Position numbers and translations under genes: made by a program. Shown piece after piece: positions 8,941 through 17,770 of a stretch of 64,000 nucleotides of DNA; within the stretch, counting starts at the first letter, position 1, and each line of letters starts with the position of its first letter. Below the pieces are notes generated by a model, which was not told the origin of the DNA, did not search any database, and saw only the letters and a list, made by a program, of their open reading frames with translations. The stretch comes from Actinomadura opuntiae. Lineage in GTDB: Bacteria; Actinomycetota; Actinomycetes; Streptosporangiales; Streptosporangiaceae. Location: contig NZ_JASNWF010000002.1 of assembly GCF_030283205.1 (NCBI RefSeq), positions 310,001 to 374,000 on the forward strand, written 5' to 3'.

Positions 8941-10221
8941 TCAGGCGGGTGACAGGCGCCGGTCGCCGGAGTCGAGGCGGACCAGGTGGTGCAGCAGGAG
9001 CAGCAGCTCGATCCGGCGGTCCGGGTCCAGCATGACGCCGCCGAGGCTCTCCTCCAGCCGCCGTATCCGGTACCGGACGGTCTGCTCGTGCACCAGCAGC
9101 CGCTCCGCCGCCGCCACCGCGTTGTCGCGGCACTCCATGTAGGTCAGCAGCGTCCGCGACAGCGCGTCCCGGCGGTGCGGCGCGAGGTCCATCAGCGGCC
9201 CGAGCCGGGCGGCCAGCGCCACGTCCAGCAGCTCCTCGCTCTGCGCCGCGACCAGGCTCGGCAGATGGTCCAGGCAGCGCAGCGGCTCCTTGCCGGGCAG
9301 CACGCCGCGCTCGATCAGCGCGAGCGCCCGCCGCGCCCAGCGCAGCGACAGCGCGGCCCGCGCCGGCGGGACGGTCGGCCCGATCGCCGCCGCGCGCGTC
9401 CCCGTGATCGCCGCCGGCAGCCGGTCCTGGCCGGGGCCGTCCGGATCGGGGCAGATGACGTACGGGTCGGCGGCGTCCCAGTCGGCCAGGAACGCCGGCG
9501 GTAGCACCGGGACGGCCTGCCCGGGATCGAGGCGGAACGCGACCACCGCGAGCGTCCGCGGCACCTGCCAGCCCGCCGCCCGCGCCAGCTCCCCGATCGC
9601 CTCGTCGCTGGCCGGCGGGTCCATGACCAGCAGGTCGCGCAGCCGGCGGCGGAACCGCTCGCGCTCGCCCGCCAGCTCGCCCTGCGCCCGCGCGTACCCC
9701 TGCGCGGCCGCGCCCGCGATCCGCTCCAGGAACACGAACAGCGACTCGGTGATCTTGCCGAGGGTGTCCAGCGACCAGCCGAGCCGCCGCGCGTCCTTGA
9801 TGAACCGGCGGCAGGCGACCTGCCCGCTGACCCGGATCGCGGTCTGCAGGCCGTCCAGGCTGCGGCCCTTGCGCGCCTCGTACGCGCCGATCCCCTCGAA
9901 GATCCCGGTGACCGTGCCCCAGTCGATGTCGGGCCGGCCGATGGCGTCCACGAACTGCCGGACGCTCTGCTCGACGGCCCACCGCATCCGGCGGCCGTAG
10001 CGGCTGTCCGGCGGCCGCGCGTACTCGGGGACGAGGCCCTGGATCTCGCCGACCATCTCGGCCGCCGCCGCCTCCAGGTGCGGCCGCAGCGGATCGGCGA
10101 GCCCGGCGGGCACGCCGGACAGCGGGAACTCCGAAGCGCCGGACCGGGACGAGGATCCGGACGCGGGCGAGGACGACGACGCGGACCCGGGCGAGGCGGC
10201 GGAACGGGCGGACCGGCTCAA
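8941..10221 (-). CDS. PucR/CdaR-type transcriptional regulator
   Basis: This 426-residue regulator has the C-terminal PucR helix-turn-helix (NAVAAAERLLVHEQTVRYRI, residues ~365-385). The central ~250 residues are an RsbRD/GGDEF-like sensor region of the kind seen in many actinomycete PucR proteins. Residues 1-36 are a low-complexity Ser/Gly/Ala tail. The start is TTG, placed by a GGAGGG site about 5 nt upstream. It converges on the cutinase gene and could control it or a distant target; no adjacent catabolic operon reveals the ligand. Confidence 0.85.
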   Translation of the reverse strand: MSRSARSAASPGSASSSSPASGSSSRSGASEFPLSGVPAGLADPLRPHLEAAAAEMVGEIQGLVPEYARPPDSRYGRRMRWAVEQSVRQFVDAIGRPDIDWGTVTGIFEGIGAYEARKGRSLDGLQTAIRVSGQVACRRFIKDARRLGWSLDTLGKITESLFVFLERIAGAAAQGYARAQGELAGERERFRRRLRDLLVMDPPASDEAIGELARAAGWQVPRTLAVVAFRLDPGQAVPVLPPAFLADWDAADPYVICPDPDGPGQDRLPAAITGTRAAAIGPTVPPARAALSLRWARRALALIERGVLPGKEPLRCLDHLPSLVAAQSEELLDVALAARLGPLMDLAPHRRDALSRTLLTYMECRDNAVAAAERLLVHEQTVRYRIRRLEESLGGVMLDPDRRIELLLLLHHLVRLDSGDRRLSPA

Positions 10222-10329
10222 GGCACCCTCCTGGAACTCGCGACCCCGAAGCCACTGGGGCCTTCCAGGGTCCGCCCCGCGGCGGCCCGGCGCTAGGCAG
10301 GGACGGGATGTTTCCGCCCGCCCCGATTG

Positions 10330-10782
10330 TCAGCTCCCTGACAGCCGCCGCGGCCTCCCGGGCTCGGCGCCGGCGGCGTTGTCGATGACGGTGAGCAGGT
10401 CGCGGAGCGTTTCGCGCTGCTCGTCCGACAGCGGGGAGAGCACCTCCCGCGCCGCCTCCCGCCGGGTGCCCGTGATCGTCGCGCGGACGTCGCGGCCCTT
10501 GCCCGTCGGCCGGACGAGCAGCGAGCGGCGGTTGGCCGGATCGGGCTCGCGGGTGACGAGCCCGTCGGCCTCCAGGGCGTCCACCAGCGTCGTCGCCGAG
10601 CGGGGGACGATGTCGAGGCGCCGGGCGAGGTCGGTCATCCGCAGCGGGCCGTCGGCGCCGACGATCACGCGCAGGGCGCGCGACTGGGCGGGGGTGAGGC
10701 CGAGCGGGGCGAGCCGCTCGACCTGGTGCCGGCGGATCCGCTTGGCCGCCCGGAGGAACAGGTCGGCCAGATCGTTCTCCAT
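10330..10782 (-). CDS. MarR family transcriptional regulator
   Basis: This is a 150-residue winged-helix repressor. The recognition region is MTDLARRLDIVPRSATTLVD followed by the wing (REPDPANRRS), and flanking helices form the dimer interface. It is divergent from an ABC exporter and shares an 88-bp promoter region containing two palindromic operator sites. One operator lies only 7 nt before its own ATG and no ribosome site is visible, so the mRNA may be leaderless and autorepressed. Such MarR/exporter pairs usually sense the exported compound; here that is inferred from layout. Confidence 0.92.
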   Translation of the reverse strand: MENDLADLFLRAAKRIRRHQVERLAPLGLTPAQSRALRVIVGADGPLRMTDLARRLDIVPRSATTLVDALEADGLVTREPDPANRRSLLVRPTGKGRDVRATITGTRREAAREVLSPLSDEQRETLRDLLTVIDNAAGAEPGRPRRLSGS

Positions 10783-10788
10783 GCCGCC

Positions 10789-10832
10789 GAGCTTAGCTCA
10801 TAGTTGTGCGGAAATAATTATGAGCTAAGCTC
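10789..10832. promoter_or_regulatory. Twin palindromic MarR operator in the divergent promoter
   Basis: GAGCTTAGCTC (10789-10799) and GAGCTAAGCTC (10822-10832) are odd-length perfect palindromes with centres 33 bp apart, about three helical turns. Taken with their CATA extensions they form a perfect 14-bp inverted repeat (10789-10802 and 10819-10832) around a 16-bp AT-rich core that must hold the promoter elements. This layout would let two repressor dimers block both genes. Confidence 0.8.
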
Positions 10833-10869
10833 AGTTAGCCTGAGGAACCCCGGAACGAAGGAGCCGCCC

Positions 10870-12675
10870 ATGGCGCAGGACCCCACCGCGAACCCCGCCG
10901 CCCAGCCCGCCGCCCAATCCACCACCAAGGACTTCGACCGCCGGCGCATCGTGCGCCTGTTCGCCCCCTACCGCGCCCGGCTCGCCGTCGTGGCGCTGCT
11001 CGTCGGCCTGTCCGCGCTCGTCTCGCTGGCCTCGCCGTTCATGCTGCGGCACATCCTGGACGTCGCGCTCCCGCAGGGCCGCACCGGGCTGCTGTCCGCG
11101 CTCGCCCTCGGCATGATCGCCATCTCCGTCGCGACCAGCGTGTTCTCGGTCCTGCAGACCTACATCTCCACCGGCGTCGGCCAGCGCGTCATGCACGACC
11201 TGCGCACCGCCGTGTACGCGCACCTGCAGCGGATGCCGCTGGCGTTCTTCACCCGGACCCGCACCGGCGAGGTCCAGTCGCGGATCGCCAACGACATCGG
11301 CGGCATGCAGTCCACCGTCACCACCACGGTGACCTCGCTGGTCTCCAACTTCACCTCCGTCACCGCGACCGGCATCGCGATGCTCGCCCTCGACTGGCGG
11401 CTCACCCTCGTCACGATGGTCACGCTGCCGTTCTTCGTGTGGATCAGCCGCCGCGTCGGCGACGAGCGCCGGAAGATCACCTCGCGGCGGCAGCGGCAGC
11501 TGGCCGCGATGTCGGCGATCGTGGAGGAGTCGCTGTCGGTCAGCGGCATCCTGCTCGGCCGCACGATGGGCCGCTCGCCCGCGCTCACCGACCGGTTCGC
11601 CGGCGAGTCCCGCGACCTCGCCGACCTGGCGATCCGCGCGAGCATGGCGGGCCGGTGGCGGCAGTCCACCATCCAGATCGTCATGTCGGCGATGCCCGCC
11701 CTGACCTACTGGGCCGCCGGCCTGACCGTCTCGCAGGGCCACCCGCTGGTGTCGATCGGCACGCTCGTCGCGTTCACGACCCTGCAGACCAGCCTGTTCC
11801 GGCCGACCGTCCAGCTGCTCCAGACCTCGGTGGACGTGCAGAGCTCGATGTCGCTGTTCGGGCGGATCTTCGAGTACCTCGACCTCGAACCCGGCCTGGA
11901 GGAGCCCGCCGAGCCCCGCCCGCTGCCCCGCCCCCGCGGCCACGTCCGCTTCGAGCGCGTCGGCTTCTCCTACGAGCCCGGCGCGAAGGCGCTCACCGGC
12001 ATCGACCTGGACGTCCCCGCCGGGTCGTCGCTCGCCGTCGTCGGCGAGACCGGATCCGGCAAGACCACCCTCAGCTACCTGGTGCCGCGCCTGTACGACG
12101 CCACGTCCGGCCGCGTCACCATCGACGGCGTGGACGTGCGCGACCTGTCGTTCGCCGACCTGGCCGCCGCCGTCGGCGTCGTCTCCCAGGAGACCTACCT
12201 GTTCCACGCGTCCGTCGCCGACAACCTGCGGTTCGCCAAGCCCGACGCGACCGACGCCGAGCTGCACGCCGCCGCCCGCGCCGCGCAGATCCACGACCAC
12301 ATCGCCGGGCTGCCGGACGGCTACGACACCGTCGTCGGCGAGCGCGGCTACCGGTTCTCCGGCGGCGAGAAGCAGCGCCTCGCCATCGCCCGGACGATCC
12401 TGCGCAACCCGCCGATCCTCGTCCTGGACGAGGCGACCAGCGCGCTCGACACCCAGACCGAGCACGCCGTCCAGCGGGCCGTCGACGCGCTCGCCGAGGG
12501 GCGCACCACCATCACCATCGCGCACCGGCTGTCGACCGTCCGCGACGCCGACCAGATCGCCGTCCTCGACCACGGCCGCGTCGCCGAGCGCGGCACCCAC
12601 GCCGAGCTGGTCGCCGCCGGCGGCCGCTACGCCGCCCTGGTCTCCCGCGACGAGGACCTGACCCCCGCCGCCTGA
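10870..12675 (+). CDS. ABC exporter, fused permease-ATPase (MsbA/BmrA type)
   Basis: This 601-residue half-transporter has six transmembrane helices in residues ~30-320 and a nucleotide-binding domain in ~355-590. Walker A is GETGSGKTT, the signature is FSGGEKQR, Walker B is ILVLDEATSALD and the switch histidine is in IAHRLSTV. It should act as a homodimer in the cytoplasmic membrane and export a drug-like or lipid-like molecule. The ATG at 10870 was chosen because a GAAGGAG site lies 9 nt upstream. Expression is probably repressed by the divergent MarR protein. Confidence 0.93.
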   Translation: MAQDPTANPAAQPAAQSTTKDFDRRRIVRLFAPYRARLAVVALLVGLSALVSLASPFMLRHILDVALPQGRTGLLSALALGMIAISVATSVFSVLQTYISTGVGQRVMHDLRTAVYAHLQRMPLAFFTRTRTGEVQSRIANDIGGMQSTVTTTVTSLVSNFTSVTATGIAMLALDWRLTLVTMVTLPFFVWISRRVGDERRKITSRRQRQLAAMSAIVEESLSVSGILLGRTMGRSPALTDRFAGESRDLADLAIRASMAGRWRQSTIQIVMSAMPALTYWAAGLTVSQGHPLVSIGTLVAFTTLQTSLFRPTVQLLQTSVDVQSSMSLFGRIFEYLDLEPGLEEPAEPRPLPRPRGHVRFERVGFSYEPGAKALTGIDLDVPAGSSLAVVGETGSGKTTLSYLVPRLYDATSGRVTIDGVDVRDLSFADLAAAVGVVSQETYLFHASVADNLRFAKPDATDAELHAAARAAQIHDHIAGLPDGYDTVVGERGYRFSGGEKQRLAIARTILRNPPILVLDEATSALDTQTEHAVQRAVDALAEGRTTITIAHRLSTVRDADQIAVLDHGRVAERGTHAELVAAGGRYAALVSRDEDLTPAA

Positions 12676-12927
12676 TTTCGCGGAGGCCCGGGCGGCGGCG
12701 TACTGAAAGGGCGATCTCCCTGCGCCCTCCGAACCGGAATCCTTGGCAAAGGAATCCACATCATCGGTCAAATGGAATCGGACGGCCTTCCAATGCTGAG
12801 AAGATCGGTGCGGCCGATGTGACGGTTCCGGCGGACTGGTCGCGATGACCCTTTTCCCAGGCGCGGATCGGAAAACTTGACGCGTCGGAGGTCGACTTCC
12901 GCGGCACGCTGCGGAATGGTTCCCCGC

Positions 12928-13173
12928 ATGGATTCCCGAATTCGAACCTCCACGGCCGCCGGCCCCACCGGCTGGCTGCTCACCTTTCTCGGCGCGCGCG
13001 AGCAGGCGATGCGCTCGCACAGCGGCCTCGCGGCGGGTCCCGCGGAATGGCTGCTGGTCTTCCTCGAGGTCGAGCGGACGGAACTGGCCGCCCGGCAGCG
13101 GCCCGCCCTGCTGTCCCGCCGGGGCCGCCCCGAGGAGTACCCGTTCGGCCGCATGAACGCCCGCAGCGCATAG
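12928..13173 (+). CDS. Small hypothetical protein with an internal duplication, 81 aa
   Basis: Two copies of the pattern AAGPxxWLLxFLxxxR occur at residues ~10-25 and ~36-51, separated by about 26 residues. The duplication argues that the frame is translated. There is no good ribosome site, and a TTG start 51 nt further upstream is possible. It ends 11 nt before a membrane protein gene on the same strand, so the two may be co-transcribed. No family is recognised. The preceding 250 bp (12676-12927) contain no gene. Confidence 0.4.
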   Translation: MDSRIRTSTAAGPTGWLLTFLGAREQAMRSHSGLAAGPAEWLLVFLEVERTELAARQRPALLSRRGRPEEYPFGRMNARSA

Positions 13174-13184
13174 AGACGAAGGTC

Positions 13185-13997
13185 ATGATCATCGAGATGT
13201 TCCTCGCCGCCCTGATCGGCGGCGCGATCGGAGTCGCCGAACTCGTCGCCCGCTACCGCGACAAGCCCGTCGCGGCGCTGCTGTCCCCGGGCGGGCTGCT
13301 GTTCGCCCTGGTCAACACCGGCGCGTCCGTGGTCGCGCTGATCGCGGTCACCGCGGCCGGCTGGCGGTTCGGGCTGCCCTACACCATGCCGCCGACCGCG
13401 CTGCTGGTCGTGCGGGTCATCGCCGCCGGGCTCGGCTCGGCCGCCGTCCTGCGCATGTCGTTCGCCCCGGCGCAGACGACTGCGACCGGCACCGGGCCGG
13501 TCGCGCTGCTCAACGGGATCCTGCGGATCGCCGACGGCGAGCTGGAGCGCAAGCGCGCCCTCAGCCGGCTCTCCCACAACGACCTCGCCGAGCTGTCGTT
13601 CGAGCGCGACCACGCCGCGCTCGCCGAGCTGTGCTGCCACCTCATGCGCGAGTTCGACCTGGCCGAGGCGCAGCGGCTCGGCGGGCTCGCCGCGGAGCTG
13701 AGCGCCCGCGACGACCTCACCGACGCCGACAAGCTGGACTGCTGGGGGCTGGAGCTGACCCGGCTGGTCGGCGAGCGGGCGCTGCGGCAGGCGGCCCGCC
13801 GGCTGCGCGACCGCCCGCACGAGGAGGCCCGCGCCGTGCCCGCCGACGACGAGCGGCTCGCCCCGGTCGCGGCCGAGCCCGACCACCCGGCCGAGCCCGC
13901 GCCGGTGCCGCCGCCGCGGCCGCCGCTCGGCAAGACCTCCCGGCTCGCCCCGCACGCGAACGGGCGGAGCGAACGCAAGTCGTTCAGCGATGTCTGA
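13185..13997 (+). CDS. Membrane protein of unknown function, 270 aa
   Basis: The N-terminal ~100 residues contain two to three hydrophobic helices (starting with FLAALIGGAIGVAELVA, then LLFALVNTGASVVALIAV and a third near residue 75). The rest is a cytoplasmic helical region with cysteines (AELCCHLM, KLDCWG) and a proline-rich, basic tail. The start at 13185 is supported by a weak GAAGG; ATG 13197 is an alternative. I recognise no family. A strong hairpin terminator follows 12 nt behind the stop. Confidence 0.65.
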   Translation: MIIEMFLAALIGGAIGVAELVARYRDKPVAALLSPGGLLFALVNTGASVVALIAVTAAGWRFGLPYTMPPTALLVVRVIAAGLGSAAVLRMSFAPAQTTATGTGPVALLNGILRIADGELERKRALSRLSHNDLAELSFERDHAALAELCCHLMREFDLAEAQRLGGLAAELSARDDLTDADKLDCWGLELTRLVGERALRQAARRLRDRPHEEARAVPADDERLAPVAAEPDHPAEPAPVPPPRPPLGKTSRLAPHANGRSERKSFSDV

Positions 13998-14009
13998 CGC
14001 GCCGTGAGA

Positions 14010-14039
14010 ACCGGTGTGCCCCGCCCGGGGCACACCGGT
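14010..14039. terminator. Bidirectional terminator hairpin
   Basis: A perfect 13-bp stem (14010-14022 with 14027-14039) with a 4-nt loop is followed by ATTTCATTCT. It lies between the stop codons of the plus-strand membrane protein gene and a small minus-strand gene. Confidence 0.85.
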
Positions 14040-14054
14040 ATTTCATTCTCCGGG

Positions 14055-14243
14055 TCATTTCGGCCGGACGGCCATCGGCGCCGTTTCGCCGCGCTCTTCC
14101 AGAACCGCGGCGATGCGGTGCAGCGCCTCCGCCATCGAGATCATCGCCTGCACCTGGGCGGCCGCCATGAGATTCGCCGGCGACGGGTCCGCGGCCTGCG
14201 CCTCCGCCGCCGCGTCGCACGCTTGCTGGCTCCACCAATGCAC
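14055..14243 (-). CDS. Small hypothetical protein, 62 aa
   Basis: The frame encodes an alanine-rich, amphipathic helical peptide starting MHWWSQQACDAAAEAQ and containing AQVQAMISMAEALHRIAAVL. Third codon positions are GC-rich as in real genes of this genome. It converges on the membrane protein gene across a bidirectional terminator, which supports its existence. There is no recognisable ribosome site or family. Confidence 0.5.
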   Translation of the reverse strand: MHWWSQQACDAAAEAQAADPSPANLMAAAQVQAMISMAEALHRIAAVLEERGETAPMAVRPK

Positions 14244-14315
14244 GCGCCGATCCTATTCGAACCGGCCATTTCCGCACCGGCCGCCGCGCGGTCGCACCCG
14301 AAAGGACGCAATTGC

Positions 14316-14534
14316 ATGAGCACCCGGCCGCCCGCCCCGCACCCCGGCCCGCCGAACGTCCCGCACCCGCGCTGGACCGGCAAACCGCTCCGCCGCCTCA
14401 CCACCGGGGAGCTGGCCGAGGCCCTGCAGTACCTGGAGCGGCACCGACCCGACGACGACGTCCTCGGCCGCGCGCTCGCCGGGGAGTTCGCCCGCCGCAC
14501 CGCCGCCGAGCACCACGCCTTCCATTTCGACTGA
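14316..14534 (+). CDS. Small hypothetical protein, 72 aa
   Basis: An AAAGGA site lies 9 nt before the ATG. The N-terminal 25 residues are proline-rich and probably disordered. The remainder (RRLTTGELAEALQYLERH onward) is predicted helical and charged. It is the first plus-strand gene before the conflict-type cassette, but the 164-nt gap makes membership uncertain. The family is unknown. Confidence 0.55.
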   Translation: MSTRPPAPHPGPPNVPHPRWTGKPLRRLTTGELAEALQYLERHRPDDDVLGRALAGEFARRTAAEHHAFHFD

Positions 14535-14698
14535 CCCCAGGCCCCTTCGACTGTCACCGGGCCCCGGCCCCGGCTGACCGGTGCCGGGCACTTCGCCCGC
14601 TCGCGTTGCGCCGCGGCGTCCGCGTTCGCGACCATGGAGCCGATTCGCTCCCGCGCGCGCGTCGCCGGGGGCGTCGGCGCGCGGCGGGAGGGGGCCGG

Positions 14699-15088
14699 AT
14701 GGCCGTCGTATCGGTGGACAACGGCGCGGGCGGGGCGCGCATCCTCATCGAGGTGGACGAGTCCGACGGCGAGGCGGCCGAGGCGGCCGAGGCCGACCTG
14801 GCGGACATCTATGGGGAGGCCACCCGCGGCGGGCTCGCCGAAAAGGTGATCAGGCTGAGCCGGCCGCTGTTCAGCGAGGCGCTCGACCTCGTCGAGTCGT
14901 GCGCCGAGGCGATGCACGCGCGGCTGGAGGCGATGACCGACGCCAAGCCGGACGAGCTGGAGATGCAGCTCGCGGTGAAGCTCGACACCAAGGCCGGCGC
15001 GAAGATCGTCGAACTTGCGGGCGGCGCGCAGCTCCAGGTCGTCATGCGCTGGACCGGCCTGCGCACCGGCGATGCGGACCCCGGATGA
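14699..15088 (+). CDS. CU044_2847-like protein (trypsin-co-occurring domain 1)
   Basis: This 129-residue protein has the layout of the CU044_2847/Trypco1 family: an N-terminal beta strand segment (ARILIEVDES), a central helical region (AEKVIRLSRPLFSEALDLVE) and a C-terminal strand pair (MQLAVKLDTKAGAKIVELAG). As I recall, the family was named for its linkage to trypsin-like and other peptidase effectors in NTPase-based conflict systems. It is the first gene of a seven-gene run, has a GGGAGGGGG ribosome site, and ends 13 nt before a MoxR ATPase. Its biochemical role is unknown; an adaptor is plausible. Confidence 0.72.
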   Translation: MAVVSVDNGAGGARILIEVDESDGEAAEAAEADLADIYGEATRGGLAEKVIRLSRPLFSEALDLVESCAEAMHARLEAMTDAKPDELEMQLAVKLDTKAGAKIVELAGGAQLQVVMRWTGLRTGDADPG

Positions 15089-15101
15089 CCGCGGGCACCC
15101 G

Positions 15102-16049
15102 ATGACCATCGAGATCCTCCCCTACAGCCGCATCGTCGGGCAGCGGCCGCTGCTGCGCGCGCTGGAGCTGTGCTACGTCGCGCCGTCGATCGGCGGACTG
15201 CTCATCACCGGGGAGCGCGGCACCGCCAAGTCCACGACGGTCCGCGCGTTCTCCCGGATGGTGCACGGCGGCGCGCTGCCGGTGACGCTGCCGATCAACG
15301 CCACCGACGACCGGGTGCTCGGCGGCTGGGACGTCGACGCGCTGATGCGCGGCGCGCCGGAGCGGCGGCCGGGCCTGCTCGAGCAGGCCCACCGCGGGCT
15401 GCTCTACGTCGACGAGGTGAACCTGCTGGACGACCACGTCGTCGACCTCATCCTGGACGTCGCGTCGACCGGCGTCCTGGTCGTCCAGCGCGAGGGGCTG
15501 GACCTGCCGGACGTCCCGGTGTCGTTCACCCTGGTCGGCACGATGAACCCCGAGGAGGGCGGGCTGCGGCCGCAGCTGCTCGACCGGTTCGGGATGGTCG
15601 TCCCGGTGACGGCGGCGCGCGGCGCGGCGGAGCGGCAGGAGATCCTGCTGACCGTGCTCAGGTTCGAGCGCGAGTGCGCGCGGGCGGCGGCGGGCGCCGC
15701 CTCGCCGTGGCTGGAGGAGGGCCGCGCCCGCGACCGGCGGCTGCTGGAGCGGCTGGCAGCCGCGCACGACGCCTGGCCCGGCGTCGAGCTCCCGCCCGCG
15801 ATGGCCGCGCTGTGCGCGCGGATCGCCGAGGCTTTCGGCGCGGTCGGCCACCGCGCCGAGGCGGTGACGGCCCGCGCCGCGATGGCCCTCGCCGCCCTCG
15901 ACGGCCGCCGCGAGGCCACCGCCGCCGACGTGGCGGAGGCCGCGCCGTACGCGCTGCCGCACCGCAGGCCCGACGCCTCCCACGGGGACGGCATCGGCTG
16001 GACCGGCGAGGACGCGCGGCGGCTGGCCGCGCTCGTCGCGCGGGCCTGA
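15102..16049 (+). CDS. MoxR/magnesium-chelatase-ChlI-like AAA+ ATPase
   Basis: This 315-residue ATPase resembles the BchI/ChlI subunit of magnesium chelatase and MoxR proteins. Walker A is GERGTAKST near residue 40, Walker B is LLYVDEVNLLD near 100, sensor 1 is in GTMNPEEG, and the lid helices contain the sensor-2 region. The start is an ATG 13 nt after the previous stop, without a clear ribosome site, so coupled translation is likely. It is followed immediately by a ChlD-like vWA gene. No chlorophyll or cobaltochelatase large subunit is present, so the pair is a regulatory ATPase/vWA module rather than a chelatase. Confidence 0.85.
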   Translation: MTIEILPYSRIVGQRPLLRALELCYVAPSIGGLLITGERGTAKSTTVRAFSRMVHGGALPVTLPINATDDRVLGGWDVDALMRGAPERRPGLLEQAHRGLLYVDEVNLLDDHVVDLILDVASTGVLVVQREGLDLPDVPVSFTLVGTMNPEEGGLRPQLLDRFGMVVPVTAARGAAERQEILLTVLRFERECARAAAGAASPWLEEGRARDRRLLERLAAAHDAWPGVELPPAMAALCARIAEAFGAVGHRAEAVTARAAMALAALDGRREATAADVAEAAPYALPHRRPDASHGDGIGWTGEDARRLAALVARA

Positions 16050-16051
16050 CC

Positions 16052-17770
16052 GTGGCCGGGTCGGCGGCGGACCGGGTCGGGACGGCGCTGTCCTGCGCGG
16101 CCGCCGACGACCGGCTGTCGGGGGTGCTGTTCCTCGGCATGCCGCCCCGGACGCTCGTGGAGCTCGCCCGCCGGTTCGCCGACGGGTTCGGCCCGCTCGT
16201 CGTGCTCGGCGCGGGCACCGCCGACGACGGGCTGTGGACCGCCGTGGACGCCGCGCGCGACGGGCTGCGGATCGTCCCCGGCCGGCTCGCCGGAGACCGT
16301 CCCGCCGTCGCGGCCGTACCGGACCTCGCCCGCCTCAGCCTCGCGGGCCGGCGGGCGGCGGTGAGCGCGCTCGGCGCCGACGTCGCGCACGTGGAACGGC
16401 ACGGGCTGAGCCTGGCGTGGCGTCCGCGGGCCCGCTGGCTCGCCGCGTGCGCGCGGGCGGACGCGGCCCGGCTGCCGCCGCACCTGCTCGACCGGTTCCC
16501 GCTCCGGATCGACGCGGCGGGGCTCGCCGACGGGGCGCGCGGCGTGCCGATCCGCCGGCCGCCCGCCGGCCTCCCCGTCCCGGAACTGGCGGAGGAGGCG
16601 GCCGCGCGGGCCGTCGAGCTCGCCGGGCCGGACGCGGGCCCGCGCACCGACCTCGCCCTCGCCCGTATCGCGCGCGCGATCGCCGCGCTCCACGGCGCCG
16701 GCGCCGCCACCACGGCCGACGTCGACGAGGCGGCGCGGCTGCTCGGGCTGCTCGCCGCACCGGGCCCCGGCGCCGCGTCCGGCCGCCCCGCCCCGGCGGA
16801 CCCCGTCGACTCGGCCGGGACGCCGGACGCCGCGGGCGACGGCCCGCCGCGCCTGGTCACCGAGCCGGTCGGCGCGGTGGTCCCGGTGACGGCCGAGGCG
16901 CTCGATCCGGCCGTCGCCGAACCCGCGGGCGGCGGCGCGCCCTCCGGGCCGTCCGGCGGCGCCGCCCGGGCCCGCCCGGACGACCCGCTCGGCGACGGCG
17001 AGCGGCTGCCGCTGCGCGCCCCGCTCGCGCCCGGCCGGGGCCGCCGCGACACCCGCGGCCCGTCCGTCGGCACCGTCCATGCGACGGACCTGCACGACCT
17101 CGCCGTCGTCCCGACGCTGCTCACCGCCGCCCGCTTCCAGGCCGTCCGCTGCCCGGGCCACCACGACGCGCGCCCGCCGCATCCGTTGCACCTCGCGCCG
17201 GCCGACCTGCGCGCGCACCGCCGCGCCGCCCGCCCGCCGCTCATGGTCGTGCTGCTGCTCGACCACACCGCCGGCGCGGACTGGCCCGGCGTCCTCGCCC
17301 CCTACCTGCACTGGATGTACACCGCGCGGGCGACGGTCGGCCTGATCGAGGTCGGGACGGGCGACGACGAGCTGCGCGCCCGCCTGCTCACCACCCGCAA
17401 CCTGCTCGACCCGCGGGTCGCCGCCGCGCTGGAGCGCCCGCCGGGGCGCGCGACCCCGCTGGCGCACGGCCTCCTCCTCGCCGAGCGGCTGCTGCGCAGG
17501 GAGCTGCCCGCCGCCGACGCGGTGCTGCTCGTCGCGACGGACGGCCGCGGCAACGTCCCCCTGTCCGCGAGCCACGCCGGACGGATCGTCCCGCCCGTCT
17601 CCACGCAGGGCGTGGACGACGCGCTGGCCGTCGCCGAACGCATCCGGAAGCTGGCGGTCGCGCGCAGCGTCGTCGTCGACCCCGGCCCCCGGCCCCAGCG
17701 GTTCCTGACCGCCCGGCTCGCCGAGGCGCTCGGCGCCGAACTGCACCCGGCCGGGGAGCCGGAATGGTGA
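16052..17770 (+). CDS. ChlD-like protein: inactive AAA region, Pro-rich linker and vWA domain
   Basis: This 572-residue protein has the layout of magnesium-chelatase subunit D. Residues ~1-240 are an AAA-like region lacking a P-loop. Residues ~240-340 are a low-complexity Pro/Ala/Asp linker. Residues ~395-570 form a von Willebrand A domain. The MIDAS strand reads VVLLLDHTAG instead of DxSxS, so metal binding is probably weakened or lost. The later VATDGRGN matches the usual ATDG loop. The GTG start is 2 nt after the MoxR stop. It probably docks on the ATPase and transmits its state to the CHAT or VMAP partners. Confidence 0.8.
   Translation: MAGSAADRVGTALSCAAADDRLSGVLFLGMPPRTLVELARRFADGFGPLVVLGAGTADDGLWTAVDAARDGLRIVPGRLAGDRPAVAAVPDLARLSLAGRRAAVSALGADVAHVERHGLSLAWRPRARWLAACARADAARLPPHLLDRFPLRIDAAGLADGARGVPIRRPPAGLPVPELAEEAAARAVELAGPDAGPRTDLALARIARAIAALHGAGAATTADVDEAARLLGLLAAPGPGAASGRPAPADPVDSAGTPDAAGDGPPRLVTEPVGAVVPVTAEALDPAVAEPAGGGAPSGPSGGAARARPDDPLGDGERLPLRAPLAPGRGRRDTRGPSVGTVHATDLHDLAVVPTLLTAARFQAVRCPGHHDARPPHPLHLAPADLRAHRRAARPPLMVVLLLDHTAGADWPGVLAPYLHWMYTARATVGLIEVGTGDDELRARLLTTRNLLDPRVAAALERPPGRATPLAHGLLLAERLLRRELPAADAVLLVATDGRGNVPLSASHAGRIVPPVSTQGVDDALAVAERIRKLAVARSVVVDPGPRPQRFLTARLAEALGAELHPAGEPEW

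Noticed and set aside
15404..17746. Long minus-strand frame opposite the MoxR and vWA genes
   Set aside because: Same antisense artefact; the plus-strand products have recognisable Walker motifs and gene overlaps.
15102..17770. Genuine magnesium or cobalt chelatase subunits (ChlI/ChlD, CobS/CobT)
   Set aside because: No large chelatase subunit or tetrapyrrole gene is near, the vWA MIDAS is altered, and the genes are fused by overlap to CHAT and VMAP-like genes.
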